From positions 372,001 to 436,000 of the forward strand of contig JASVEC010000020.1 in assembly GCA_030770535.1 (NCBI GenBank): a stretch of 64,000 nt of DNA, in the 5' to 3' direction. The first letter of the stretch is position 1; every line of letters starts with the position of its first letter. Of the stretch, positions 11,672-23,296 are shown piece after piece. The notes under the pieces were generated by a model. It had not been told where the DNA came from, did no database searches, and saw only the letters and a list, made by a program, of their open reading frames with translations. Position numbers and translations under genes: made by a program. The stretch is from Batkoa obscura (lineage: Eukaryota; Entomophthoromycota; Entomophthoromycetes; Entomophthorales; Batkoaceae).

Positions 11672-12969
11672 TTATTTGAGTTTAATTAAATTCAACATTG
11701 GGATTCTTTCAGCTTCATCATAATAAGCTAGATCCGCTTCATATGCTATAGGGGCAATAAGTAACAGAGGAGTAGTAAGACTATACTGAACTTTTATGTT
11801 CATACTTTCCAACTTAAAAGAGTTTCTAATTTTAAGAAGTCTAAGACATGGAAAAAGGGCCAAAAAACATAAAAGTGTATTAAATGAAAAGTTAAATTTA
11901 TCAATTGAAATTTCTCTTATAGAATTGCACTTAATTGAATTATATTCTTTATTATAAAGATCGTTTCCATTTAAATTAGTTTTGTTAAATATTTCCTTTA
12001 CATTAAAACAAAGCTCATCAAAATAAATAGTTTGGATATTTGTTAATGGTGAAATTAAATGTAATATGGTTTTTGAAAATTTATTGAAATAAATTTTTTT
12101 TAATGTTGGTAGCTTTGAAAAATTATAATGAATTATGTCGTTTGAGTTGAATTTTCCTAAAGAAAAAATGTTGCCATTTTCGATTAAAGTTAAACTATCA
12201 TGCTCATTGTCAATATCAGAATAAGAAGTATCATAATCAAATAATTTCATCTCTCTTAATTGCTTCAAATTATCTAAACATTTTATATAAAGATTATCTG
12301 ATCCTCCTTTGATTGTTAATTCTATATTTGCACTAAGATTAATATAGGAATCAAATAGAGTAGGAATAAGAATTGTTTTTTTTGATTTTAGATGTAGAAA
12401 TCTTAATTTCTTAAACTTTCTAATAATATCTAATCTATCAAGATGAAATATACAATCAGAATACATTTCCAATACTTTTATTTTATATGAATCCAGGCCC
12501 TTGATATTGTCTTCAATAAGTGCAACATTCCCATTAATTTTAAATACTTCAAGTTGCTTTAATAATTATCAAATAATACTATCGGTTGTGAGTATTTATA
12601 AGTTAAACATAGTTTCCTTAACTTCGGAAAGTTAATGGTTAGTTTATTATAATGTTTATTGAATAATTGTGTATAAGCTATAGATACTATATTAGGACAA
12701 AAGTTTAAAAGTTCAATTGTATCATCATTTATATTTATATGCTTTATCAATGCTCCATTTTCTATAGTAAATTTTTTTTGATAGTTGTAATATTTTCCAT
12801 ATTCATCATGATCATAAACCCAATGAATTAGATGAGACTTGATGACTTTTCCAACAACTTTAAACAAGTACTTATTTAAGAAACATACGTTGAATAGATC
12901 AATTGGATCGAAGTATCTAAAAATGTCTTCTAGTAAAATCTCGGATAGATATTCAAAGGTTAAACTCAT
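11672..12969 (-). pseudogene. F-box/leucine-rich protein gene with one frameshift
   Basis: This is the best preserved of the F-box copies. Residues 1-136 hold the F-box (YLSEILLEDIFRYFDPIDLF, then NVCFLNKYLFKVV) and the start of the leucine-rich part. The frame is then lost at about 12559-12561 and resumes as another 266-residue frame to 11672. Comparison with the second pseudogene (LFNNYLNQLEVFKLN at about 3260-3300) shows that one T is missing here. One base would separate this from a single protein of about 430 residues, so it is either a very young pseudogene or an assembly error. F-box proteins choose substrates for SCF ubiquitin ligase. The recognition side would be the leucine-rich repeats. 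Confidence 0.7.
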
Positions 12970-13089
12970 TTTGAAGTGGGATATAAAATAAAAGAGTTTG
13001 TTTTATTTATCTTTTATACTTTTTGAATATCATACCAATTAAATCATGTTTGTCTATAATGACTAAAACTTTGTGTAATAGACTACTAG

Positions 13090-13194
13090 TATATGGAGAT
13101 GTATTTTTGTGTTTAACAATTTTATCAACAGTTTTTCCGCTCAAATAGCACTTAAAAAATGGAAAAAGTAATGAAACCAAAACATCCCCATATA
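13090..13194 (+). repeat. MITE-like element, copy H
   Basis: Ends TATATGGAGATGT and ACATCCCCATATA. It lies 120 bp upstream of the best preserved F-box copy, in its presumed promoter. Confidence 0.8.
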
Positions 13195-13235
13195 ACAGAC
13201 TGAAATTTATTCGATAGTACACTATCTTCATGAAA

Positions 13236-13706
13236 GCTAAGTACACATTAATAAAATAAAATATTATCAATTTTTAACGAAAGTTTGTGTCATTTTACAT
13301 AAAAAAGTAGTAATTGACTTAAAAGGATTGATTTATTTTCAACCAAGAAATTTATCGATTTTTTGACTTTTATCTTTTAAAGCAAAATTATAAAATAAAA
13401 CTTTAACTTCAAAAATCTAAAATGATGTCAAAAAGTTCTTTTAAGTGATATTAAAAGATTTGTTAGTTATTCTATATCCAAAGCTTGATGTTTATTTAAA
13501 ATCTGAGGATTTTGAATTTTATACCACATTAAATTTTAAGCTTAAATTTTATATCCTTCAACTAAGCTTTAATAAATCAATAGTATTTTTGTAATTTTAC
13601 ACACATAAATTTAGGCCATTTTTTGAAGTCAGTTACTACTTTTTTGTGTAAAATGACACAAACTTTTGTTAAAATTGATAACACTTTATTTTGTTAATGT
13701 GTGCTA
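13236..13706. repeat. 471-bp element with about 80-bp terminal inverted repeats
   Basis: The left arm (13236-13320) and right arm (13626-13706) are complementary over about 80 bp with few mismatches. The shared core is AGTTTGTGTCATTTTAC followed by AAAAAAGTAGTAA. The 305-bp middle has no coding sequence. It looks like a non-autonomous DNA transposon (MITE or foldback type) unrelated to the 105-bp family. Exact ends and a target duplication could not be fixed by eye. Confidence 0.65.
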
Positions 13707-15024
13707 CAATTTTTATAGAAATGTGTGGCGTGAATCATTTATAAAATAATGTAAACTGTAATTCTATAATGATCTGAATTTTAATCTATGAGAAGTGAAA
13801 CTTCGCCCAATAATGATTGGAGTTTAGTTATAAGTACTTAAATCATTTGTTGGGCTTAAATTTACTGTAAACAAAAATAACTTATTGATGCTAGAGCTAT
13901 TTATATTTATCTATTAGTGATGATAGTCTTTAACTAATGAAAAGCTTTATAAGGAATCCATCATCTAAACTATGCCCATGATAGTTGTATTCTATATAAC
14001 CAACTTATAAATAGTCAAAACTTAATATGAAGTTCATTATACTATATGATTTAAATTTACTTGGTCAACTATGAAAAAAGGCTCGATATCTTTAATTTAA
14101 TCTTACGTTTGATTATTTTATAACCAGGAATTAATAATGTAAATTTCCTTTTGCTAATACTGTTCGAATATAAATGATATAAATTTTAAGAGTGAATAAT
14201 GATTGACCATTTTTTAATAAAAGCAAACTATAGGTTTCACAAAGTGAAGGGCTATTTTTTCTAGTCTTTTCTAACAAGCTAAATGGTCTACAGTTGTATT
14301 TATATTAAAGGGTTTAAGGATTTGATTGAATTAGATATATACTTTTTAGTTTGAAATAAGTTCAAACTTACAAAATTAAGACTCTATTTTCTTAGCATCA
14401 ACATCTAATTTACGATATTTAGATAATTTAACATGGAAAAAAGTTATACTTCAGATACAAATTAGTGTATATCAGTAACCCAAAGCTAAAGAAGAATATC
14501 AAAGCTAGAAACATCATTTTTATTTTAATTAAAGCGCTTGAGTCATTAATTATTTAATAGTACTTTTATTTTTTAAAAACAAAATAATATTTTTAAATGT
14601 GACTGCGATTTTAACTATAAAATTAAACTCTATTTTTATTCAAAAACTAGGATCATGATAATGTTCTATTAGGAATTTATAGAAAGAATATTGGTACTAA
14701 TTTTATATTTATTATATATTTATTATATATAATAATGAAAAACAATAAAGTATAAAGTAATAAAATTTTGTTGAAATTATTTTTTTGAGAAATGCTGACA
14801 AATAAATATTATTCAAACTCGGGAAAGCAGGTTTTAATAAGCAACCAATAAAGAATGAGCGACATTGAAGTAAATGTATAAAAGCACGCCATATTTTTTC
14901 AAAATGAAGTAAAAAATCCTTTTTATTACACCATTGAAAGCAAAATGTATTTAAACAAAACAATGAACTATGAGTAAACAACAGTTAACATTTTTAATTT
15001 ATTATTAACATTTATTTAAGTGAA
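13707..15024. other. Intergenic, no gene seen
   Basis: AT-rich. The right end is the promoter region of the nitronate monooxygenase gene. The 89-codon open frame at 14712-14981 on the minus strand shows no family features. Confidence 0.55.
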
Positions 15025-16111
15025 ATGGGAAAAGATCGTAGTGTTGGTGAATTATTGAATTTATTACAGATAAAGTTACCTATTATTGGTGCTCCAATGG
15101 CTGGAGTAAGTGGAGGTGAGTTAGCAGCAGGTGTACAATTAGCAGGAGGTTTAGGTTTTATAGCCGTAGGCTACAATAATGAAAGTTTTTTAATTGAGCA
15201 ATTAGAACATGCAGTACTCCAATTAGAGTTATCACAACCAAGTTTACCAAACCCACAAAGAAGTTTACCTATTGGAATCGGATTTATTACATGGAAAATT
15301 CAAGAGAGTGTATTTGATTTAGCATTAAATGCGAATCCAAAAGCACTTTGGTTTTCATTTGGGAATTATAATTCTTATTTATCTAAGGCGCGCCATTTTA
15401 ATCCTAATATTAAAATTTTTATTCAGGTAGATAATGTACAAGAAGCTTTAATTGCTGCTAAAGATGGAGCTGATGTTATTATAGCACAAGGTTTAGAGGC
15501 CGGTGGTCATGGTCCTAAAGAAGGATTATCTACTTTTGTTTTGATTAGTAATATACTTAGAGAGTTTGAAAATATAAAAAATCCACCTTTAGTTATTGCT
15601 GCCGGAGGTATTGTTGACTGGCGTGGTTTATCTGGTGCTTTAGCTATAGGTGCTACTGGAGTAGTTTTAGGCACAGCTTTAACAGTGGCTAATGAAAGCT
15701 TATTAAATCCTAAAGCTAAAGATTTAATTGTTAAAGCTGACTCAGATAGCACTTTAAGTACTGGAGTCGTTGATCAATTACGCGGTATCGATTGGGATTT
15801 AAATAGATTTGGAGCAAGAGTATTAAAAAATCAAGTAACAACAGGAGAAATAAAAATCAACAAAAAGGATTATGAAAGTGCTAGAAAAGAAGGAAATTAT
15901 AATATTTTGGTAATTAATTTTAATTTAGTTTTTTTTTGTATTTAATTTTATTTAGGGTATATTTGCAGGTATGGGAGTAGGTTTAGTAAAGGAGCGCAAA
16001 AGTGCAAGGGAAATTATTGATAAAATAGTTAAAGATTATTATTATTTACATTTACAACATCGTTCACGCCAACAATGGATCCCAGTTCCTTCTACTCACT
16101 CTAAATTATAA
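15025..16111 (+). CDS. Nitronate monooxygenase (2-nitropropane dioxygenase family)
   Basis: Two exons, 15025-15909 and 15956-16111, with a 46-bp GTAATT...TTTAG intron in phase 0, give 346 residues. The protein oxidises alkyl nitronates such as the toxin propionate 3-nitronate with FMN and oxygen. Family marks are LPIIGAPMAGVSGGELA near the N-terminus, GLGFIAVGY, IIAQGLEAGGHG with the catalytic-type His162, IAAGGI and GATGVVLGTAL for FMN phosphate binding, and the C-terminal GIFAGMGVGLVKE that is restored only by the splice. Without splicing the frame ends at 15945. The gene is tail to tail with the coiled-coil gene, 35 bp apart. The family is clear; the substrate is inferred. Confidence 0.88.
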
Positions 16112-16146
16112 ATAAACTGTTTTTTTATGCAACTTACTTATAACCT

Positions 16147-17148
16147 TTAGTTTATATTATCATCTTGTTTTAGCTCCTCATCTATAGGTATTATACTATT
16201 TATATTGTGTAATTCATTTTTTATTAAATTTAATTTATTATATTGATTAATAAGCTGTTGTAAAGAAATCTTGGAGTCATCCATTATTTGATTTAAACTC
16301 ATTTCTAACTCAATTTTCTTTTTTGTAACATGACTATCTTTTTCAATAATTTGTTTGATTCCTTTTTCTTTTTTTAATTCCAATAATTCTTCCTTTAATG
16401 ATATTGTTTCTTGTTCAATTGCATCATACTTTTCTTTAATTTCTACTTCTCTTTTTTCTGCTTGAATACAACGAATAGTAACATTCTTTAACTTGTCATT
16501 ACTCTCTTTCTGTTTATTTTCAGCATCGTTGATCCTATGATTTAATTCTGTTATGTGAAATTGAGCTTTTGATAATTCTGAGGATATAGTAGCAATTGTT
16601 TTTTTTTGCTGCTCAATTAAATTCTTATAATTCTCTAACTCAAGTTCCTTTTCTTGCTTAGGTGACAATGGTAATTTTTTTGATCTTGAATTTAAATTAA
16701 AAAGTCCCAATCCATTACCATTCCTTTCCATTTCTAAATCAGATGCTTCACTATCAATATCTTGAAAATAATTGAGCTCTAAACTGTTTTCCTTAGCTTC
16801 GTTGATTGCACTAAACCCTGATTGATAATTTGGCGATAACTCGGACAAATAATGATTGAATGTCAGCGAACTGGACCTCGAATGTTGTCGGATACTAGGC
16901 AATTTCCTTTCATTACTTTTGTCATTCTTTAGACTTTGCGGGTTTAAATGAGACCTAGATCTTAGCTCATTAAAATTATTACTACTATTATCTAAAGGGC
17001 TGCTATTTAACTTTGGTGGAGTAGTAAAGAAAGGTGAGTTTATAGGATAATTTCTACTTTTTTCCTTCATTGTTTGATTCCATCTTTTGGTATTTGTCTC
17101 ATAATTATCTGGTTGAAATTCTTTATTGTATCTTGGTAGTTGGTCCAT
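16147..17148 (-). CDS. Coiled-coil protein of unknown function
   Basis: A single open frame of 333 codons starting at an ATG preceded by an A-rich leader. Residues 1-150 are rich in Ser, Asn and Pro and look disordered, with SPFFTTPP and RSRSHL-type phosphorylation-like patches. Residues 160-285 have a long heptad pattern rich in Glu and Lys (KQEKELELENYKNLIEQQKK and onward), which predicts a coiled coil. The C-terminus is acidic. I recognise no family; a cytoskeletal or scaffold role is possible but unsupported. It converges on the nitronate monooxygenase gene with 35 bp between the stop codons. Confidence 0.65.
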   Translation of the reverse strand: MDQLPRYNKEFQPDNYETNTKRWNQTMKEKSRNYPINSPFFTTPPKLNSSPLDNSSNNFNELRSRSHLNPQSLKNDKSNERKLPSIRQHSRSSSLTFNHYLSELSPNYQSGFSAINEAKENSLELNYFQDIDSEASDLEMERNGNGLGLFNLNSRSKKLPLSPKQEKELELENYKNLIEQQKKTIATISSELSKAQFHITELNHRINDAENKQKESNDKLKNVTIRCIQAEKREVEIKEKYDAIEQETISLKEELLELKKEKGIKQIIEKDSHVTKKKIELEMSLNQIMDDSKISLQQLINQYNKLNLIKNELHNINSIIPIDEELKQDDNIN

Positions 17149-18151
17149 CTTTAAAAAAATAATTTCTTATTTCTCCACTTTTTAAATTTTTATTTGGATT
17201 ATTGTTATACCTCACATGTGGATAACTAATGATATCATTTTTGATTGGCCATACTGAGTTTAAATTGCCTCTTTAAGCCAATCAAATAGAATTAATTTAT
17301 AGTTTCAAGTCATTTACCACCATGATCGTTTTAATTTATTCTTTTATAATTAAATTAATTAAATTAATAGAAAACTTAAATATATTTAATGTTTTGAAAC
17401 TTCTACATAAGAAAATACCGTAAAATATTATAGATAGCTTTGGGTTATTATTCTTTAAAAAATCCTATTGTATTTTAATTTTTTTTGGATATTGAATCAA
17501 ACTCCTTTCTACTCTCTTTTATTTTCCTTATATAAAGTGAGTTCTAGACTTTTAATAAATGCATATTTTCGAAAATAATTTTTGCACTAAAGTCATAGTT
17601 TAGTCTTAGCCCTTTTGGTCTCATAGACGAGATATTTTGTCCAATTTAGTGTAGTTAGCAATAAATTCTATTTATAGCGAGTTTATTTTTTAAAATTTAC
17701 TTGGTACTAAAGGGGTAAAATAACTGAGTTTAAAAACTATAAAATAACAAAACAAATTATACTATAAAACGATAACTTGTAAATAGACTGATGGTATAAA
17801 CTTTAATTTATGATAACTTAAATAGTATAGAAATCAGATTGTAAAAATAGACTGAGTATTTGTTAACTTACTACTGCTTTTATAAAGAAATATACAAAAT
17901 ATTTAATATAAGATGCACTTTAAACTGACAAATTTAAAATCAATGATAAATGATAACTAAATAATAACATTAATAAAGTACAGTTATATTCTTTGCTGAT
18001 ATTGTTCATTTGCTTATCAATACAACAGCATCATAGTTATTTTGATTTTTTCAAAACTTTAATTTTCCTTTTAACCAATAAAAACCGAACAATTTTAAGT
18101 CTATAATTAGTTTTCATTTTCAAACTTTATCTTTCTTATATTAAATAAGCT
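17149..18151. other. Intergenic between divergent genes
   Basis: Shared upstream region of the coiled-coil gene and ATP10. A CCAAT on the minus strand (ATTGG) lies at about 17198-17202. No gene seen. Confidence 0.5.
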
Positions 18152-19346
18152 ATGGGATTAAGAAAAGCTAATACAACGTTCAAAGCCTTGAATCAAGTAT
18201 TTAAAAGGAGCATAACCAATAATGCTAATGAAAAACAAGCCGTCCTTGAAGAATTGGGTAAAAGTAAAGTGGCTGAAAGAAGTAACAGGATTACGATATC
18301 TACCACGGATTTAAGACCTAGTCCATTTAATATTAGTTTGGAAAGTAAACAAAGGAAAGCCGATTTATTGGGTTTGAGGAATTTTATTCCAGGAGATATA
18401 GAAAAGCCAAAAAAAGTTGAAAAGGCTGAGTTGAAATTGGATGAAGCTAGTAATCAACTTGAAAGGAAGAAACTGTAAGTTTTAAAAAAAAATTGAACTA
18501 TAGTTTACTTAATCATTTTTTAGTACTAGGAAAATACTAACTCCCTATTATCAAGATTTTCATGGTACTTTTTAATTTTACTTTTTACTTTTAAGATTTT
18601 ATATTAATTTTCAGACATTCGTAATACCAATGGTAAGCTTTTCGAAGCAATAGAAAAAGAAGTAACCGAAAAGGTAAGGTGTTTTGACTAAAAAGAACAA
18701 AAGCAATAACAGAAAACAAATCCAGGAATCCTTTTATATGCCAAACATGGAGTTACAGCCTTTAAGTAATCAAAATGTACATAAAAAATCAAATTCAAAA
18801 GTGGAATTAATGGATATGTTGGATAAAAAAGTAAGCTTAGTTGCATTTTATTTATCTCAATATGGGGAAAATCAAGCTCAAACCTTCGTTCATCCTTTTT
18901 TAAACTTTTTAAAATCGGTACCAAAAGAAAATCAAAACGAACTACAGTTAATTGAAGTAAGTTTAATGTATAGCTGTTTAATTTAAGGTGTTTATTTATT
19001 ATAGATTAATGTGTCTGAACAATGGATGAAGGGGCTTATATCACGCTTGTTTCAATCTAAAATACGTAATCAACTAAATGAAGAAAGACAAGTAAGTTTT
19101 TTAATAGTATACAATTATAATAGAGATTGATTGTTTATATCTTAATAGTTAAATTATTTATTTAAATATGGAAGTATTGAACAAGTAAGAGAAAAGTTGG
19201 GAATGGTGAATGGGTTAATCGGTTATGTATTTTTGATCGATAAAAATTCAAAAATTCGTTGGTATGCGAATGGAAATGCCACTAGTAATGAGATTACTAC
19301 TTTATTAAGTTTGGCTAAACATCTTACATTGAATCCAAGGGCCTAG
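18152..19346 (+). CDS. ATP10: Mitochondrial ATP synthase assembly factor Atp10
   Basis: Six exons: 18152-18474, 18524-18564, 18615-18673, 18726-18956, 19005-19091 and 19149-19346, joined in frame to 312 residues. Atp10 is a mitochondrial inner-membrane protein needed to assemble the Fo part (subunit 6) of ATP synthase. Exon 1 starts with a basic, Ser/Thr-rich presequence (MGLRKANTTFKALNQVFKRS). The thioredoxin-like family core is visible: LVAFYLSQYGENQAQTFVHP, then INVSEQWMKGLISRLF, then GYVFLIDKNSKIRWYANG and a final LAKHLTLNPRA. The exon 4 acceptor at 18725 was chosen because it alone keeps the frame with a normal-length intron. The gene converges on the thiolase gene, 219 bp apart. Confidence 0.9.
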
Positions 19347-19565
19347 TACTGTTTATAAGCTCTTCATTCTATTCTTTAAATTTAAAAAATAATAATATTA
19401 GATGTTACATCATAGGTTTCATATTTTTAATGTTTTACTATTTAATTAATATTTATAATACAGTCATATTGACCTATACAAATTTTAAACAATATAAAAA
19501 GTGATTACTGTTTAAATAAAAAAAGTTAAATTTTATTCGAATCTTAGTTACAAAGTGCTATTAAA

Positions 19566-20858
19566 TTATTCCCTTTCAAAGATAGCAGCCATACCCATAC
19601 CAGTACCAATACACATAGAGATAGCTCCAAGTTTCTTGTTTTGTCTTTTAAGTTCTGGGAAGAGGGTGGCAACTTGGCGAGCTCCAGTACAACCTAAAGG
19701 ATGACCAAGAGCAATAGCTCCTCCTTTTGGATTAACTTTGTTATAATCTAAACCAAGTTTTTCGATACTGTAAACAGCTTGAGATGCAAAGGCTTCATTT
19801 AACTCAACGATTTCAATATCTTGGACTTGAACTCCGGCTTTTTTAGCAGCAGCTGGAATTGCATAAGCTGGTCCAACACCCATAATATGTGGTGGTACAC
19901 CAACTACAGCTGAAGAAACATATTTACCTAAGATAGGTAATTTGAGTTGCTCAGCTTTGCTACGACGCATTAATAAGACAGCGGCAGCACCATCGGATAC
20001 TTGAGAAGCGTTACCGGCAGTGGTGAAACCATCCTTAGAGAAGGCTGGTTTAAGTTTATTCAAAGTTTCAAAGGTGGTTTCTGGGCGGATACCATCATCT
20101 TTAGTTATAGTAACCTTCTTTTCATTACCTTCTTTATCAAGAACAATGGTTTCAACTGGGATGATTTCCTCATCGAAATATCCATTTTTTTGTGCAAGTG
20201 CAGCTTTTTGATGAGAAGTAGCAGCAAATTTATCTTGTTTTTCACGTGATACTTTGAATTCTTTAGCTACATTTTCTGAGGTGATACTAATTAACAAATA
20301 TAAAAATTTAAGTAACACATATATATAATAAACTTACCCCATAGGTAAAAGAGATTCTGCAGCCTGTTTAGTAGAGTTTACAGCTTCAGAGATAGAAGTT
20401 GGTTGAGCTTGAGCACCATAATGCATGGTCATAGATTCAACACCAGCAGCAATACCAACATCAATCAAGTTAGCTTGAATTGAGGAAGCGATGGCAGCAA
20501 CAGCTTGAAGACCAGAAGAGCATTGTCGGTTAACAGAATAAATAGGAACAGAGTCTGGGATACCGGCATGTAAAGAGGCCATACGAGACATAGTGGCAGC
20601 AGTACCAGTTAATACATTACCTACAGCTATGTCTTCAACTATTTTTGGATCAATCTTACTCTTTTGAATAACAGCTTTGAATACGGCGGACAATAAGTCT
20701 TCGATATGAGTATCTTTGAAACCACCTTTACGTGCGCGAGTGATTGGGGTACGCAAAGCAGCTATGATAACTACATCGTCACCTGATTTGTGACCTACCT
20801 TAGTAGCGTTTTTGGTAGATAACTGATTGCTGATTTGGTTTAATCTTTGAGAAGCCAT
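19566..20858 (-). CDS. POT1: Peroxisomal 3-ketoacyl-CoA thiolase
   Basis: Two exons, 20858-20338 and 20286-19566, with a 51-bp intron, encode 413 residues. The enzyme performs the last, thiolytic step of beta-oxidation. The N-terminus contains RLNQISNQL (residues 5-13), an exact fit to the PTS2 peroxisomal targeting pattern (R/K)(L/V/I)x5(H/Q)(L/A). Catalytic residues are Cys113 in NRQCSSG, His369 in GHPLGC and Cys399 in MCIGTGMG. The motif NEAFA is also present. The cytosolic or mitochondrial acetoacetyl-CoA thiolase is the alternative, but the PTS2 and the sequence favour the peroxisomal form. Two acyl-CoA synthetases at 54-59 kb would feed the same pathway. Confidence 0.9.
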
Positions 20859-22076
20859 TTTAAAATTAAGTTTTAAATTTCAATTGACGTATATTTATAC
20901 TTTTAGTTTTAACTCCTAATTAAATTAATGAGGTTGATTGGTTCCCTATAATTTACTAATTACTAATCCTTACCAAGTATTCATTGTCTATTTGAACACT
21001 TATTGGCTGGTTCTGGATTCAATTGCAAGTGCCATTCATTCTCTCAGCTGATTTTTATTAAGCAGTTAAGAATGGAAAACCATGTGAAAAAAGGATATTA
21101 GTTCCCTCAAGCATGGCTTCAATTAACTGAATGCGGGAGTAGCAGAGTGAGCATATTATTATAATATTTATTCAGAAGATACACTATAATACTATTCAAA
21201 AAATAGTAGTTTTAAAAGAGATTCTAAGTTTAAAACTAATATATTAAAACTAAAATCTACGCTTAGAATGAGTTTATTAGATTTAATCACTAGCAGGTTT
21301 TAATTACTAGCAATTGTTCTCTATTGTTTAATAGAATAATCCAATTTCGCAAAAATAAATTGTCATTTTGAAACGCAAATTTAAATTTTAGCCTTGATGT
21401 TTATATTTTCTATAATTATAGAGATTTCTCATATTTTTAGTTACTTCTCATTTAATCCACCTCTTTTCAAACTTTGTTTGTATTAGGTTTTTCCAAAAAC
21501 TATTTGAATTTTTCAAAAGTCCAAAACAATAGTGGTGTAGAATTGAGATAGTATTTAGATTTTATACATTTTTATTTATATATATAATTTGTACTAATGC
21601 AACCAATGACTATATGCTTTTTAATAATAAAGGAAGGAATTTATGGAAACCTAAGATTACACAATAGAAGAAAACATTTTAAAGATCATAAATGAAAACA
21701 TTTTATTAGGCTGATTTATATTTCAGAAATTTTATAACTAAAAAAGCAGTCAAAGGTAGCTAAATAACCACTGCAGCGGTTGAAGAAATTTATTAAAATG
21801 AACACTGTCTTCAAACATTAAGGAAATCTACTGATGGGACTGACAGCATACTATTTAATACATGCACAAAAAACACCTGCTATACAAAAGCCAATCTACT
21901 ACATATTAAAAAAATTGAGTGAAAAGATAAGAATATCAAGTATCCATTCTTATAATGAATTTTTTTTCAGTGTTCAACCATCTTAAAATTAAAGTCAGTA
22001 TTTAAATAAATTATCTATTTTATTAAAACTATATCCCGGAAAACAACATCAACATTTAATTATATCATTAACAACA
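20859..22076. other. Intergenic, no gene seen
   Basis: The left end is the thiolase promoter. The rest is AT-rich without long frames. No MITE copy is found here. Confidence 0.55.
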
Positions 22077-22691
22077 TTAAGCCCTTTCTAATATAAAAAG
22101 CCATTTGAAATAAATCTTTATCTTGGAGATAAAGATATGTAAATATTTTCTACAATAATCATCTATGAAATCAACCACCAAAATATGACAAAAAAATATC
22201 AAAACCAAAGGAGTAAGTAAGCCTAAGATAACAATTCCAATTAGGCTTTGAAAGATAATGCCAAGGATTGCCCCAGTACTAATACCGACACAAAAAAATT
22301 TTAAAATTTGAATAAAAAACTTGTAACGGATAGCTAAAAGACCAAGGGTGAAACTGAATAATGTAACAAGCACTAGTAATATCACCAAAGGAACTCTAGC
22401 TTCATCTAAGGGCTCAATATTTGTTAAAAATTTCTCAAAAGTTAAATCCAGATGGGTGTTTATACTTATGAATAGTACTCCTATTGTAAGCAATATATAC
22501 CAGATTACAAAAGTCACTGTTAGTATGTACACTAAATTTTTGAAGCGTTGGGATAAGGCCAATAGTATGAATAAAATAAATAAAAGATTGAAAAACCAAA
22601 AAGAGATTATTTTTGAAATTGGATTTATGTTAATAAATAGAGAGTATAGTACAGTCAGTATAATTTGTTTGAAGAAAAGAGTTAGAACCAT
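22077..22691 (-). CDS. Multi-pass membrane protein, unknown
   Basis: A single frame of 204 codons, most of it hydrophobic. About six membrane segments can be drawn, at roughly residues 3-22, 28-47, 52-77, 99-120, 127-150 and 152-175. A short polar loop (NTHLDLTFEKFLTNIEPLDEA) lies between the third and fourth. Glycine-rich VGISTGAILG resembles helix-packing motifs. I recognise no transporter signature. Size and hydropathy are like those of the protein at 33921-34538, but I could not show homology. It may be a real gene, or a fragment of a larger membrane protein. Confidence 0.5.
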   Translation of the reverse strand: MVLTLFFKQIILTVLYSLFININPISKIISFWFFNLLFILFILLALSQRFKNLVYILTVTFVIWYILLTIGVLFISINTHLDLTFEKFLTNIEPLDEARVPLVILLVLVTLFSFTLGLLAIRYKFFIQILKFFCVGISTGAILGIIFQSLIGIVILGLLTPLVLIFFCHILVVDFIDDYCRKYLHIFISKIKIYFKWLFILERA

Positions 22692-22888
22692 TACATAACA
22701 AATATTGATAAATAAATTGAAAGATCAAATCTAAAAGATTATTTATTTGTTTTTATATACTTCACTTCATAAAGTTCTATTAATCTAAAAGAACTTTAAT
22801 AAATTAATTTTTATTATTACAAGTCAGAGCTATTCGCTCTCTTTTTGTGAGCTTTAGTTTTGAATAGGAATTGATTTATCAAATTTAC

Positions 22889-22991
22889 TATATGGAGGTT
22901 TTTTTTTGCTTCATTATTTTTTCCATCTTTTAAGCACTATTTGAACGGGAAATTGTTAGTAAAATTCTTACACAAAAATACATCCCCATAT
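22889..22991 (-). repeat. MITE-like element, copy I
   Basis: Begins TATATGGAGGTTTT and ends ACATCCCCATA. Confidence 0.75.
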
Positions 22992-23194
22992 TTAATTTAT
23001 TACACAAAAGTTTTGAATAACTTATAAGTCTTTTTTCAAATAGCGAAATGATATATTCTGAATTAATTCGTTATCAATATTGTTTTTTAGAATAGACATG
23101 AAATTTAATAGAATAATTTAGTGTAAAATGTAAAACTACAATTAAGCATTATAAACTAATATATGTGTTTACATCTAAATAGCAGTCCTTTAGT

Positions 23195-23296
23195 ATATGG
23201 GGGTGTTTTTTGGTTTCATCACTTTTTCCATTTTTTAGGTGTTACTTGAGTGGAAAGATTTAGTAAAATTCTTAAACCTAAAGCACATCCTCATAT
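23195..23296 (-). repeat. MITE-like element, copy J
   Basis: Begins TATATGGGGGTGT and ends ACATCCTCATA. Confidence 0.75.

Noticed and set aside
13007-13270. 87-codon open frame on the minus strand upstream of the F-box copy
   Set aside because: It consists largely of MITE copy H and the arm of the 471-bp inverted-repeat element.
14712-14981. 89-codon open frame on the minus strand
   Set aside because: No family features, AT-driven composition, and it overlaps the presumed promoter of the nitronate monooxygenase gene.
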